From assembly GCA_031629035.1 (NCBI GenBank), contig JAVLUG010000011.1, positions 1-21,446 of the forward strand: DNA of 21,446 bases. The letters are read 5' to 3'. Both the position numbers and the translations under genes were made by a program. The notes beneath the pieces are model-generated. The model made no database searches, was not told the DNA's origin, and worked only from the letters and a program-made list of their open reading frames with translations. The stretch comes from MVYY01 sp012517575. Its GTDB lineage: Bacteria > Bacteroidota > Bacteroidia > Bacteroidales > Paludibacteraceae. How positions within the stretch are numbered: position 1 is the first letter of the stretch; each line of letters begins with the position of its first letter. Below are positions 1 through 7,595 of this stretch, piece by piece.

Positions 1-239
1 GATTTTCCTATCATAATTTGCAGTATTTTATACTGTAAAGATACTCATTCCTGCAAATATAAACAAACTTTTTTATAACTATTTTATTGATATTTAGTCG
101 AATAGAATAAATTTAAGGAACGACTAATTATTTTTTAGCCAAACATAAACTTAAACAAGAATTTTTACTTCGAAAATATTTCGATTATTTCTTCAATATT
201 TGATACAAAAATTTTTCTGTTGTTTCTCTCGAAATCTTT
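1..239. other. AT-rich non-coding stretch downstream of uup
   Basis: No gene is supported here. The stretch is very AT-rich and lies beyond the stop codon of the leftward uup gene. It holds a perfect 6+3+6 inverted repeat at 21-35 (CAGTAT / ATACTG) and a second palindrome at 170-184 (TCGAAA / TTTCGA). On the minus strand TATATTTG at 54-61 matches the Bacteroidota -7 consensus, but no TTTG stands at the right distance. No convincing intrinsic terminator for uup was found. Confidence 0.5.
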
Positions 240-2017
240 TCAGTCAATATTCTCCATCAGTTCAAGCCAGCGGAAAGATTTTTCGTCAATCAATTGCATT
301 AGTTCTGAAAATCGATGGGATAATTGCACCATCTCTTCACTGTTTGCTTCACCGGATTCCAGACGTCTCTCTATCTCTTTTTTCTCAATCTCCAATGCCG
401 GTATTTCCTTTTCCAAAATTTCCAATTCTTTTTGTTCCTTATAGGTCAATTTCTTTGGCCGGCTTTTCAAGTTACTTTCGTTTTTTGGAGATGATGAACT
501 AATCTGATTCTGTTTCTGCTTTTTCTCGTTTTCTTTTTCCTGCTCTTCCATCAAATCGTTCCATTCACGATAATCGGTATAATTTCCCGGAAAATCCTTC
601 AGAACGCCATTTCCTTTAAATACCAACAAATGATCTACTACTTTGTCCATAAAATAGCGGTCGTGACTCACCACAATCAAACAGCCCTTAAAATTTTGCA
701 GATAATCTTCCAGCACATTCAGTGTAACAATATCGAGGTCGTTCGTGGGTTCGTCCAAAATTAGAAAATTAGGATTTCGCATGAGAATGGTACAGAGATA
801 CAAGCGCCTTCTTTCGCCTCCACTCAGTTTATAAACATAATCGAACTGGCTTTCAGGAGAAAAGAGGAAGTATTGTAAAAATTGTGAAGCCGACATTTTT
901 TTACCATTACCCAAATCAATCACTTCAGCAATATTCTGCACCACATCAATGACTTTCATTTGTTCGTCAAAATTCAAACCTTCCTGACTATAATAACCAA
1001 AAACGACGGTTTCTCCAATATCGAAACTGCCACTATCGGGCTGAACTTCTCCCAGCAGCATTTTCAAAAAAGTTGTTTTTCCCGTTCCGTTGTTTCCTGT
1101 GATTCCCAGCTTTTCATAGCGGGAAAATACATAATTAAAATTCTCTAAAATTTTAAGGTTGCCATAAGATTTTGAAACATTTTTTGCTTCGAAAATTTTA
1201 GAACCCAGGTAGCTGGCTTTAACATTGAGTTTAATTACTTTATCATCTAAGCGCTGGCGTGCGCGCTGTNAGTACTAAATGCATCAAGTCTTTCCTGACG
1301 TTTTTCCATGTAGTAAGTGTAATTTCCTTTGTAATGATACAAGGCTTGATGGTCTATCTCCAATATGTCCGTACAAATTCGGTCGAGGAAATAACGGTCG
1401 TGCGTAACCATAAGGATAGACATCGAGGAGCGTTTTAAAAAATCTTCCAGCCATTCTACCATTTCCAAATCCAAGTGATTGGTCGGTTCATCGAGCAACA
1501 GCAAGTCGGGTTCCGTAATCAGCACTTGTGCCAATGCCACCCTTTTCAGTTGTCCACCGGAAAGCTCGCCAATTTTTTGGCTAAAGTCGGTTATTTTCAG
1601 CTTTGTAAGAATTTGTTTAACACGCAGTTCGTAGTCCCAAGCTCTTAAAGCATCCATTCGCGCAACAATTTCATTCATTTTCTGCTCATTATGAGAAGAA
1701 ATACAGAGCTCATATTGTGCTATTGTTCTCACTATTTCACTGTCGGAAGTCAAGCAGGCATCCATCACAGTTAAGTCTTTTCGAAACTCCGGATTTTGTG
1801 GTAAATATCCCACACGCAAATTGGTACGGAAAACTATATTTCCACTGTCGTAATCTTCCTGACCGGTAAGGATATTTAGCAAAGTTGTTTTTCCCGTTCC
1901 ATTTTTGGCAATCAGTGCCAGCCGCTGATTATCGGTAACTGTAAAAGAAATATTCTCAAAAAGCAGTCGATCGCCAAATGATTTGGTAAGATTTTCTACT
2001 TGCAGATAATTGGCCAT
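240..2017 (-). CDS. uup: ABC-F family ATPase Uup, interrupted by an apparent assembly gap
   Basis: Soluble duplicated ABC ATPase of the ABC-F class, which acts on ribosomes or nucleic acid and is not a transporter. The first ABC domain shows Walker A (AKNGTGKTT), the LSGGQ signature, Walker B (LLLLDEPTNHLD) and the switch His of THDRYF. The second shows GNNGTGKTT, LSGGERRR, LILDEPTNDLD and SHDRYF. The C-terminus is a charged coiled coil, the hallmark of Uup. I start it at the ATG at 2017 (MANYLQVENLTKSF); a longer frame from 2056 would cover the promoter at 2034-2041. The frame breaks at the N at 1270: upstream it ends in DAFST, and downstream it resumes in another frame as ARQRLDDKVIKLNVKA. 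About 35 residues of the interdomain linker, normally rich in Arg and Lys, are missing. I read this as one gene with a sequencing gap; a real frameshift is less likely. Confidence 0.85.
1270..1270. other. Undetermined base marking a probable sequence gap inside uup
   Basis: The only N in the window. The two sides are in different reading frames, and the coding sense on each side matches non-adjacent parts of the ABC-F linker. A single N therefore appears to stand for roughly a hundred missing bases. The flank at 1249-1269 is locally GC-rich, which may explain an assembly break. Confidence 0.7.
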
Positions 2018-2033
2018 ATTCAATAATTTGACA

Positions 2034-2041
2034 CAAAGATA
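2034..2041 (-). promoter_or_regulatory. Candidate -7 element of the uup promoter
   Basis: On the minus strand this reads TATCTTTG, an exact match to the Bacteroidota -7 consensus TAnnTTTG. Transcription would start near 2027, leaving a leader of about ten bases before the ATG at 2017. No clean TTTG is seen at the -33 position. Confidence 0.55.
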
Positions 2042-2156
2042 ACACTTTCTGAGCATTGGGCTGCTAAATGTTTCCGAAAGGATTTTTCATATTTTAGTAA
2101 CTTCATGGAAATTGTTAATTTTACAAATTAAAAATCGTAAATTCAGTTTCTAAGAA

Positions 2157-2840
2157 ATGAAGAGCGAACTCATTTTAACACAGGATGGTTCACATACGTT
2201 GTTTGTTCCTGAAATTGATGAATGTTATCATTCTACTTTCGGCGCAATGGGTGAATCCATGTTGATATTCATTCAAAGCGGTTTCAATAGTTGTGAAAAA
2301 GACAACATCAGTGTGCTTGAAGTTGGGTTTGGTACAGGGTTAAATGCTTTTCTGACTTTGTTGGAAGCTGAAAATCGACAAAAAGAAGTTTTTTATACTG
2401 CTTTTGAGCTTTTTCCGTTGGCGGTTGAAAAAGCCGAACAACTGAATTATCCCGAAATGTTTTCACCGGACAAACGTTTCTTTTTCGAAAAACTTCATAC
2501 TTCGGCTTGGGGAGAAGAAGTTCCCCTCACTCCATTTTTTAAATTGTTGAAAATTAATGCCGATTTTATAGTTTCGTCTTTGCCGTCAGTTTATGACCTT
2601 ATTTATTTTGATGCTTTTTCGCCAGAGAAACAACCCGAAATGTGGACGCAGGAAATATTCCAGAAAATTTTTGACCATTGCAACGAGAATGCCATATTGA
2701 CAACTTATTGTGTCAAGGGAAATATCAGAAGATCGTTACAAAAAACGGGATTTATTGTGGAAAAACTTCCCGGACCGCCGGGAAAACGGGAATTTCTTCG
2801 GGCAGTGAAGCCTTCAAATTCTGAATTTACAGAAAAGTAA
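2157..2840 (+). CDS. mnmD: tRNA 5-methylaminomethyl-2-thiouridine-forming methyltransferase MnmD
   Basis: SAM-dependent methyltransferase that completes the (c)mnm5(s2)U modification at wobble position 34 of certain tRNAs. The 227-residue protein has the MnmC/DUF752 fold: ESMLIFIQSGFN (about 33-44), the SAM-binding loop VLEVGFGTGLNAF (53-65), the acidic FDAFSPEKQPEMW (151-163) and the C-terminal LTTYCVKGNIRRSLQ and GPPGKREFLRA (181-216). It lacks the C-terminal FAD oxidase domain of enterobacterial MnmC, so it is the stand-alone MnmD form, usual in this phylum. It is divergent from uup, with 139 bases between the starts. No SD precedes the ATG. A 10-bp AT inverted repeat at 2856-2879 follows the stop codon. 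Confidence 0.88.
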   Translation: MKSELILTQDGSHTLFVPEIDECYHSTFGAMGESMLIFIQSGFNSCEKDNISVLEVGFGTGLNAFLTLLEAENRQKEVFYTAFELFPLAVEKAEQLNYPEMFSPDKRFFFEKLHTSAWGEEVPLTPFFKLLKINADFIVSSLPSVYDLIYFDAFSPEKQPEMWTQEIFQKIFDHCNENAILTTYCVKGNIRRSLQKTGFIVEKLPGPPGKREFLRAVKPSNSEFTEK

Positions 2841-2855
2841 CGTGTTAATTCTCAA

Positions 2856-2879
2856 TTTTTTCAAAAGAATTTGAAAAAA
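2856..2879. repeat. 10-bp AT-rich inverted repeat after mnmD
   Basis: TTTTTTCAAA and TTTGAAAAAA are perfectly complementary around an AGAA loop, 15 bases after the mnmD stop codon. It could act as a weak terminator for mnmD or on either strand, though its pairing is almost all A-T. Confidence 0.45.
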
Positions 2880-2884
2880 GAATG

Positions 2885-2915
2885 TTCGTTAATTAAAAGA
2901 AAATTTATACCTTTG
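2885..2915 (+). promoter_or_regulatory. rpsO promoter
   Basis: TACCTTTG at 2908-2915 matches the -7 consensus TAnnTTTG. TTCG at 2885-2888 sits 19 bases upstream as a one-mismatch -33 element (TTTG). Transcription would begin near 2921, about 25 bases before the rpsO ATG. Confidence 0.7.
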
Positions 2916-2945
2916 CACTTCATTATTAAACATAAAACTTTCATT

Positions 2946-3215
2946 ATGTATTTAACTCAAGAAAAGAAGAAAGAAATCTTTGGCCAATACGGAAAGTCTA
3001 ATACTGATACTGGTTCGCCTGAAGCCCAGATAGCATTGTTTTCCTACCGTATTAACCATTTGACTGACCACTTGAAGTCAAATAAAAAAGATTATAGTAC
3101 AGAACGCGCTTTGATTAAATTAGTTGGTAAACGTCGTCGTTTGTTGGACTACCTGAAAGAAAAGGACATCAATCGTTACCGTGAAATTATCAAAGAGTTG
3201 GGCATTCGTAAGTAA
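2946..3215 (+). CDS. rpsO: 30S ribosomal protein bS15
   Basis: Primary-binding protein of the 30S central domain that organises the three-way junction of 16S rRNA helices 20-22. The 89-residue product has the complete S15 signature: GSPEAQIALFSYRINHLTDHL, then KDYSTERALIKLVGKRRRLLDYL and the C-terminal RYREIIKELGIRK. I chose the ATG at 2946 (MYLTQEKKKEIFGQYG), which fits the usual 89-residue length. The longer frame from 2871 runs through the promoter and cannot be translated from it. The gene is probably monocistronic, with its own promoter and a hairpin terminator 22 bases after the stop. Confidence 0.97.
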   Translation: MYLTQEKKKEIFGQYGKSNTDTGSPEAQIALFSYRINHLTDHLKSNKKDYSTERALIKLVGKRRRLLDYLKEKDINRYREIIKELGIRK

Positions 3216-3236
3216 TTCAGGCATTTGTAAACTATT

Positions 3237-3271
3237 AAAAGGCGTTTCAAAACCACTTGGAATGCCTTTTT
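3237..3271 (+). terminator. Intrinsic terminator of rpsO
   Basis: AAAAGGC (3237-3243) pairs with GCCTTTT (3264-3270), with further partial pairing of GTTTC and GGAAT inside, followed by T-rich sequence. It overlaps the upstream extension of the waaA reading frame, which supports the later waaA start. Confidence 0.7.
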
Positions 3272-3298
3272 ATTTTATCAACCAATATCCGGAAAAGA

Positions 3299-4561
3299 AT
3301 GCGGCTGTTATATTCTATCGGGATACATTTTTATAGATTTCTTGTTTTTCTTGCCTCGTTTTTCAATCCCAAAGCACGTGAACTTTACAGAGGACAGAAA
3401 AATGCGCTTCGATATTTGAAAAATAATATCGAAGAAAATGCCCGTTATGTTTGGTTTCATGCAGCCTCGTTAGGTGAATTTGAGCAGGGGCGGCCTGTTA
3501 TGGAAGCGTTGAAACGCCGGTATCCCAACATAAAGATTCTCCTGACTTTTTATTCGCCTTCGGGCTATAATGTCAGAAAAAATTATCAGGGAGCGGATGT
3601 GGTGTCATATTTGCCACCCGATACCGTGCGTTCGGCACGTGAATTTGTAAAAACGGTGAAACCGCTGAAGGCTATTTTTATTAAATACGAATTTTGGCCA
3701 AATTTTTTGTTGACACTACAGACAGAAGCAATTCCTACTTACGCTGTTTCGGCAATTTTTCGTCCCGGTCAGATTTTTTTTAAATGGTACGGGAAATGGT
3801 ATTTGCAGCTTTTGAACACTTTTCGGCATTTGTTTGTCCAGGATAAAGAATCCGCCTTTTTACTCGAAAAACACGGTATCTATCAGGTCAGTATTAGTGG
3901 CGATACTCGTTTCGACAGGGTTTTTGCTCTTTTTTCCGAAGCAAAAAAACTGCCTTTAATCGAAGCCTTTGTTGGCGGTAAGCCGGTGATAGTGGCAGGT
4001 AGTACATGGCCTGAAGATGAAGAATTGTTGGTGAGATACCTGAAACATCATCCGCAAGTAAAATTGATTTTAGTTCCACATGAAATTCATAAAAATCATT
4101 TGGAACAAATTTTCAAACTGCTGGAAACAAACTTTATTCGGTATACCGAAGCATCCGAAGACAATATTGCCAATTATAACTGCTTGGTGGTCGATACGAT
4201 AGGCATACTTTCTTCTATTTATCAATATGCGAAAATAGCTTATGTCGGGGGTGGTTTTGGCGTTGGCATTCACAATATTCTGGAAGCTGCAGTTTGGAAT
4301 GTACCGGTAGTATTTGGACCAAATTTTCAAAAATTTAAGGAAGCTCGCGACCTCATTCATTTGAAAGGCGCTTTTTCTATCAGCGATTTTGCTTCACTGG
4401 AAGAAAATTTGGATAAATTGTTTACCGACAGCACAGCCGGACAGATTGCCGGCGATTACGTAAGAAGAAATATTGGCGCTACCGAATTGATTTGTAGAAA
4501 TTTAGAATTTACCGAGCAGGCCAAAAATGCAGATGAAGAAAAAGCACTAAATCAATCATAA
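3299..4561 (+). CDS. waaA: 3-deoxy-D-manno-octulosonic acid (Kdo) transferase
   Basis: GT30-family inner-membrane glycosyltransferase that transfers Kdo from CMP-Kdo to the lipid A precursor, the first step of the LPS core. The 420-residue protein begins with a hydrophobic membrane anchor (about 1-22). The N-terminal acceptor domain has WFHAASLGEFEQGRP (52-66), whose Glu60 corresponds to the family's catalytic base. The C-terminal CMP-Kdo domain contains YVGGGFGVGIHNILEA and VPVVFGPNF. The start is the ATG at 3299 (MRLLYSIGIHFYRF); a start at 3257 would lie inside the rpsO terminator. hisS follows after 40 bases without a visible terminator or promoter, so the two may share a transcript. Its presence marks a diderm that makes LPS. 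Confidence 0.93.
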   Translation: MRLLYSIGIHFYRFLVFLASFFNPKARELYRGQKNALRYLKNNIEENARYVWFHAASLGEFEQGRPVMEALKRRYPNIKILLTFYSPSGYNVRKNYQGADVVSYLPPDTVRSAREFVKTVKPLKAIFIKYEFWPNFLLTLQTEAIPTYAVSAIFRPGQIFFKWYGKWYLQLLNTFRHLFVQDKESAFLLEKHGIYQVSISGDTRFDRVFALFSEAKKLPLIEAFVGGKPVIVAGSTWPEDEELLVRYLKHHPQVKLILVPHEIHKNHLEQIFKLLETNFIRYTEASEDNIANYNCLVVDTIGILSSIYQYAKIAYVGGGFGVGIHNILEAAVWNVPVVFGPNFQKFKEARDLIHLKGAFSISDFASLEENLDKLFTDSTAGQIAGDYVRRNIGATELICRNLEFTEQAKNADEEKALNQS

Positions 4562-4601
4562 TTCATTTTTTACAGTTTACTAAAGAAAATTTTTTTAAAC
4601 A

Positions 4602-5966
4602 ATGAATCAAAAACCTTCTCTTCCAAAAGGGACACGCGATTTTTCACCGGAGGAAATGACAAAACGCAATTACATTTTTGATACCATCAAAAGTGTATTT
4701 CGATTGTACGGATTTCAGCAAATAGAAACGCCAGCTATGGAAAACCTTTCCACGTTGTTGGGAAAATATGGAGAAGAAGGCGACAAGTTGCTATTCAAAG
4801 TTCTTAATTCGGGAGATTTTCTTTCGGGAATTTCCGATGACGAATTGCTGGAAAGAAATGTGCCCCGATTGTCGAGTAAAATTTGCGAAAAAGGACTTCG
4901 CTATGATTTGACTGTTCCTTTTGCCCGATTTGTGGTGCAAAATCGGGATAAAATTTCCTTTCCTTTCAAAAGATACCAAATTCAACCTGTTTGGCGTGCC
5001 GATCGCCCTCAGAAAGGACGTTATCGCGAATTTTATCAGTGCGATGCAGACATCATCGGGAGCAATTCACTTTTTAATGAATTGGAACTGATACAAATTA
5101 TTGAAGAAGTTTTTTGCCGATTGAAAATCAATGTCTGCATTAAAATAAACAACAGAAAAATTCTTTCGGGCATTGCCGAATATATAGGAGAACCTGAAAA
5201 ATTAACGGATATTACGACAGCTATCGACAAAATAGATAAAATAGGCATTGAGAACGTGAATGAAGAATTACTTTCAAAAGGAATCAGCACGTCATCTCTT
5301 GACAAATTACAGCCTTTGTTGCAGATAAAAGGTTCGAATCAGGAAAAGCTTGATCAACTGAAAACTTTGCTTTTTGAATCGGCTACTGCAATGAAAGGCA
5401 TTGCAGAGATGGAAACAATTTTGGAACTTTGTCGGCAAGCAAATGTTTCTGCTCCGATAGATCTCGATTTAACGCTGGCTCGTGGTTTAAACTATTATAC
5501 CGGCGCTATTTTGGAAGTGAAGGCACTTGATGTGGAAATTGGAAGCATTTCGGGTGGAGGTCGTTACGATAATTTAACCGGCGTATTCGGTTGGGAAGGA
5601 GTTTCGGGCGTTGGAGTTTCCTTCGGTGCCGACAGGATTTATGACGTACTTTACCAGTTACAGCTTTTCCCCGAAATTTCAGCAGAGCAAACAAAAATTC
5701 TGTTCGTGGTTTTTGGAGAAAAAGAATTGAAATTCAGTCTGCAATGGGCAAAAGCATTACGCAAAGAAAATATCAATACCGAAGTTTATGCCGAACCATC
5801 CAAACTGAAGAAGCAACTTGGTTACGCCGACAATAAAAAAATTCCATTTGTGGCAATAGTAGGGGAGAGTGAGATGCAAGAGGGAAAAGTTACATTCAAA
5901 AATATGTCTACGGGAGAGCAACAAATGATTTCGTTGGATGAGCTTATCCGGCGATTGAAAGCTTAG
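4602..5966 (+). CDS. hisS: Histidyl-tRNA synthetase
   Basis: Class II aminoacyl-tRNA synthetase charging tRNA-His in the cytoplasm. The 454-residue protein shows motif 1 (YGFQQIETPAME, about 36-47), motif 2 (RYQIQPVWRADRPQKGRYRE, 124-143), the histidine-binding RGLNYYTG (294-301) and motif 3 (GVGVSFGADR, 336-345). An anticodon-binding domain fills the last 100 residues or so. An insertion near 160-280 forms the family's variable domain. The ATG at 4602 (MNQKPSLPKGTRDFSPEEM) gives the expected N-terminus, with GTRD directly after it. It is probably cotranscribed with waaA. Confidence 0.97.
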   Translation: MNQKPSLPKGTRDFSPEEMTKRNYIFDTIKSVFRLYGFQQIETPAMENLSTLLGKYGEEGDKLLFKVLNSGDFLSGISDDELLERNVPRLSSKICEKGLRYDLTVPFARFVVQNRDKISFPFKRYQIQPVWRADRPQKGRYREFYQCDADIIGSNSLFNELELIQIIEEVFCRLKINVCIKINNRKILSGIAEYIGEPEKLTDITTAIDKIDKIGIENVNEELLSKGISTSSLDKLQPLLQIKGSNQEKLDQLKTLLFESATAMKGIAEMETILELCRQANVSAPIDLDLTLARGLNYYTGAILEVKALDVEIGSISGGGRYDNLTGVFGWEGVSGVGVSFGADRIYDVLYQLQLFPEISAEQTKILFVVFGEKELKFSLQWAKALRKENINTEVYAEPSKLKKQLGYADNKKIPFVAIVGESEMQEGKVTFKNMSTGEQQMISLDELIRRLKA

Positions 5967-6435
5967 AAAATTTGTGTTTTGATTTTTTGAGGGCAATTGT
6001 ATTCTAAACTGTTTTAAAATTTTTCAAAAATATTATTTTATAACAAAACTTTAAAAGGCGATTTGATTTTAGCAGGTTTTTTCAGATATTTGCCTATGAA
6101 TTTCAGCGGAATAATGAACGCTATTTAAGATAGTCTTGTGCTCTGGTTTTTGGTCAACCGCGCATCATACTTTGTTGCCGGTCTATGCAATGTTTCTTTT
6201 GTTAAGTGAGAATTTTTTTGTTTTTCCAGCTCAAAGATAATTAGTTACCTGATTTTCTTCTCACTTCTTTATTTGTTTGGAACGTTATTGGTTCAAAACA
6301 AAAAGAAACCTAAGGTTCTATTCTAAAAAACAGAGCGCAAAAATATTTGATTTTTCAGAACAAATGATTATCTTTGCACACCATTTTTATAAACTATTAA
6401 ATATACTATTCAAAACTAAATTTACAACAAAAATT
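5967..6435. other. 469-base stretch without a gene between hisS and rpsU
   Basis: No reading frame here looks like a real protein. The right end holds the rpsU promoter at 6346-6376 and its 5' leader. Further left, TTTG at 6062-6065 and GATATTTG at 6085-6092 stand 19 bases apart, like a promoter with one mismatch, yet only a ten-codon frame (6096-6128) follows. A 9-bp inverted repeat (AAGTGAGAA 6204-6212, TTCTCACTT 6258-6266) lies between the two. Confidence 0.5.
6346..6376 (+). promoter_or_regulatory. rpsU promoter
   Basis: TTTG at 6346-6349, a 19-base spacer and TATCTTTG at 6369-6376 are exact matches to the Bacteroidota housekeeping promoter consensus. The predicted start near 6382 leaves an A/T-rich leader of about 54 bases before the rpsU ATG. 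Confidence 0.85.
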
Positions 6436-6627
6436 ATGATCGTAGTTCCAGTTAAAGAAGGAGAAAACATTGACAAGGCTTTGAAAAAATTCAAACGTAA
6501 ATTCGAAAAGACAGGTGTAGTTAAGGAACTCCGCCGCCGTCAGTGCTTCGATAAACCTTCTGTTATTAAACGGAATCAGAAAATCCGCGCAGTTTATCTG
6601 CAAAAATTACAGCAGGAAGAAAAATAG
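6436..6627 (+). CDS. rpsU: 30S ribosomal protein bS21
   Basis: Small basic protein of the 30S platform that sits next to the 3' end of 16S rRNA. In Bacteroidota it helps, with bS6 and bS18, to sequester the anti-SD. The 63-residue protein has the family pattern: MIVVPVKEGENIDKALKKFK, then RKFEKTGVVKELRRRQCFDKP and a basic tail. The ATG at 6436 is chosen because the longer frame from 6277 contains the promoter. No SD stands before the start (ACAACAAAAATT). A hairpin terminator begins at the stop codon. xerC and hpf lie downstream, so bS21 and the hibernation factor are near neighbours. Confidence 0.96.
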   Translation: MIVVPVKEGENIDKALKKFKRKFEKTGVVKELRRRQCFDKPSVIKRNQKIRAVYLQKLQQEEK

Positions 6628-6665
6628 AAAAAACCTGTTAAAAAGTTTGCTTTTCCGGTTTTTTC
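6627..6665 (+). terminator. Intrinsic terminator of rpsU
   Basis: GAAAAAACC (6627-6635) pairs with GGTTTTTTC (6657-6665). An inner helix AAAAG / CTTTT (6641-6645, 6650-6654) closes on the tetraloop TTTG. The 3' arm itself supplies the T run. Confidence 0.75.
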
Positions 6666-6677
6666 ATTCTATTTTCG
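6646..6677 (+). promoter_or_regulatory. Candidate xerC-hpf promoter overlapping the rpsU terminator
   Basis: TTTG (6646-6649), 20 bases, then TATTTTCG (6670-6677), one mismatch from TAnnTTTG. The -33 element is the loop of the rpsU terminator. Initiation near 6683 would give a very short leader before the ATG at 6694. Confidence 0.5.
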
Positions 6678-6693
6678 TTGCATAATTGAACGT

Positions 6694-7581
6694 ATGGTCA
6701 TAATGAACGAATTTTTAGAATATCTACAGTATGAGAAGAATTATTCTCCTTATACTGTTATATCGTATCAGACTGACTTGTTGCAATTTATCGAATTTTT
6801 GCACGAAACTCCTGAAACCTTTACACCTGCTCAGGTTACACCCCAGCAAATTCAGCAATGGATTATGTTGCTGATGTCGGAAAAGAAATCAGCTCGCACG
6901 CTCTCACGTAAAATCTCCACGTTAAAATCTTTCTGGCATTTTTTACTTTCGAGAGATTATGTGGAGAAAAATCCGGTTTCAAATATTATTCTACCTAAAA
7001 AGTCTAAGCCTCTCCCGGCTTTTTTCAAAAAAGAAGAAATGAGGGCTGCTTTGGATGAAACTTTTTTGACTGACGATTTTGAGACACTTCGAAATCATCT
7101 GATGCTGGAACTTTTTTATTTTACCGGAACTCGTCGTTCAGAACTTATTTCGCTTCGCGATAGCGATATTGACTTTTTTAATCGCCAGCTAAGCGTGATT
7201 GGAAAAAGGAATAAAGAACGTATTATTCCGTTAAATAAAAAACTTTGCGACGACATTCGGCATTATATTGACGTAAGAAACAAAAGTATTGAAAACAAAA
7301 GTCAATGGCTTTTTGTTAGAAAGAATGGAGATAAACTTTATCCAAAACTCGTTTACAACATGGTGCACCAAACAATGTCTACATACAGTAGTCAGTCGAA
7401 ACGCAGTCCGCACGTAATACGGCATAGTTTTGCAACACATCTCCTTAACGAGGGAGCAGACATTAACGCAGTAAAAGAACTTCTGGGACACAGCAGTCTG
7501 GCTGCTACTCAGGTTTACACCCATACCAGTTTTGAGGAACTTTATAAAATTTACAAACAATCACATCCACGTGGAAAATAA
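6694..7581 (+). CDS. xerC: Site-specific tyrosine recombinase, XerC type
   Basis: Tyrosine recombinase that by family knowledge resolves chromosome dimers at dif. The 295-residue protein has an N-terminal SAM-like DNA-binding domain (about 5-85) and a catalytic domain carrying the whole active set: Arg147 (TGTRRSEL), Lys171 (GKRNKERIIPL), His240 and Arg243 (HVIRHSFATHLL), His266 (LGHSSL) and Tyr275 (QVYTH). The tail FEELYKIYKQSHPRGK is closer to XerC than to XerD. An alternative start is the ATG at 6703 (MNEFLEYLQYEKNYS). The stop codon stands 14 bases before the hpf start, so the pair is very likely one transcript. The standard length and intact catalytic residues argue for a housekeeping Xer protein, not a phage or transposon integrase. 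Confidence 0.9.
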   Translation: MVIMNEFLEYLQYEKNYSPYTVISYQTDLLQFIEFLHETPETFTPAQVTPQQIQQWIMLLMSEKKSARTLSRKISTLKSFWHFLLSRDYVEKNPVSNIILPKKSKPLPAFFKKEEMRAALDETFLTDDFETLRNHLMLELFYFTGTRRSELISLRDSDIDFFNRQLSVIGKRNKERIIPLNKKLCDDIRHYIDVRNKSIENKSQWLFVRKNGDKLYPKLVYNMVHQTMSTYSSQSKRSPHVIRHSFATHLLNEGADINAVKELLGHSSLAATQVYTHTSFEELYKIYKQSHPRGK

Positions 7582-7583
7582 AA

Positions 7584-7591
7584 AAGGAGGT
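7584..7591 (+). promoter_or_regulatory. Full-strength Shine-Dalgarno sequence of hpf
   Basis: AAGGAGGT stands four bases before the hpf ATG, an eight-base match to the canonical anti-SD. The other starts in the window, apart from nusG, lack any comparable motif. Confidence 0.85.
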
Positions 7592-7595
7592 CATT

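Noticed and set aside
240..1067. C-terminal half of uup as an independent gene
   Set aside because: The frame continues upstream without a stop to 1268 with clear ABC-F sequence including the Walker A motif, so a start at 1067 would remove it.
6232..6239. TATCTTTG on the minus strand in the hisS-rpsU gap as a leftward promoter
   Set aside because: No TTTG at the -33 distance and no leftward gene follows.
6694..7581. Recombinase as part of an integron, phage or conjugative element
   Set aside because: Standard Xer length, housekeeping neighbours, no attachment repeats or cargo genes, and a XerC-like tail.
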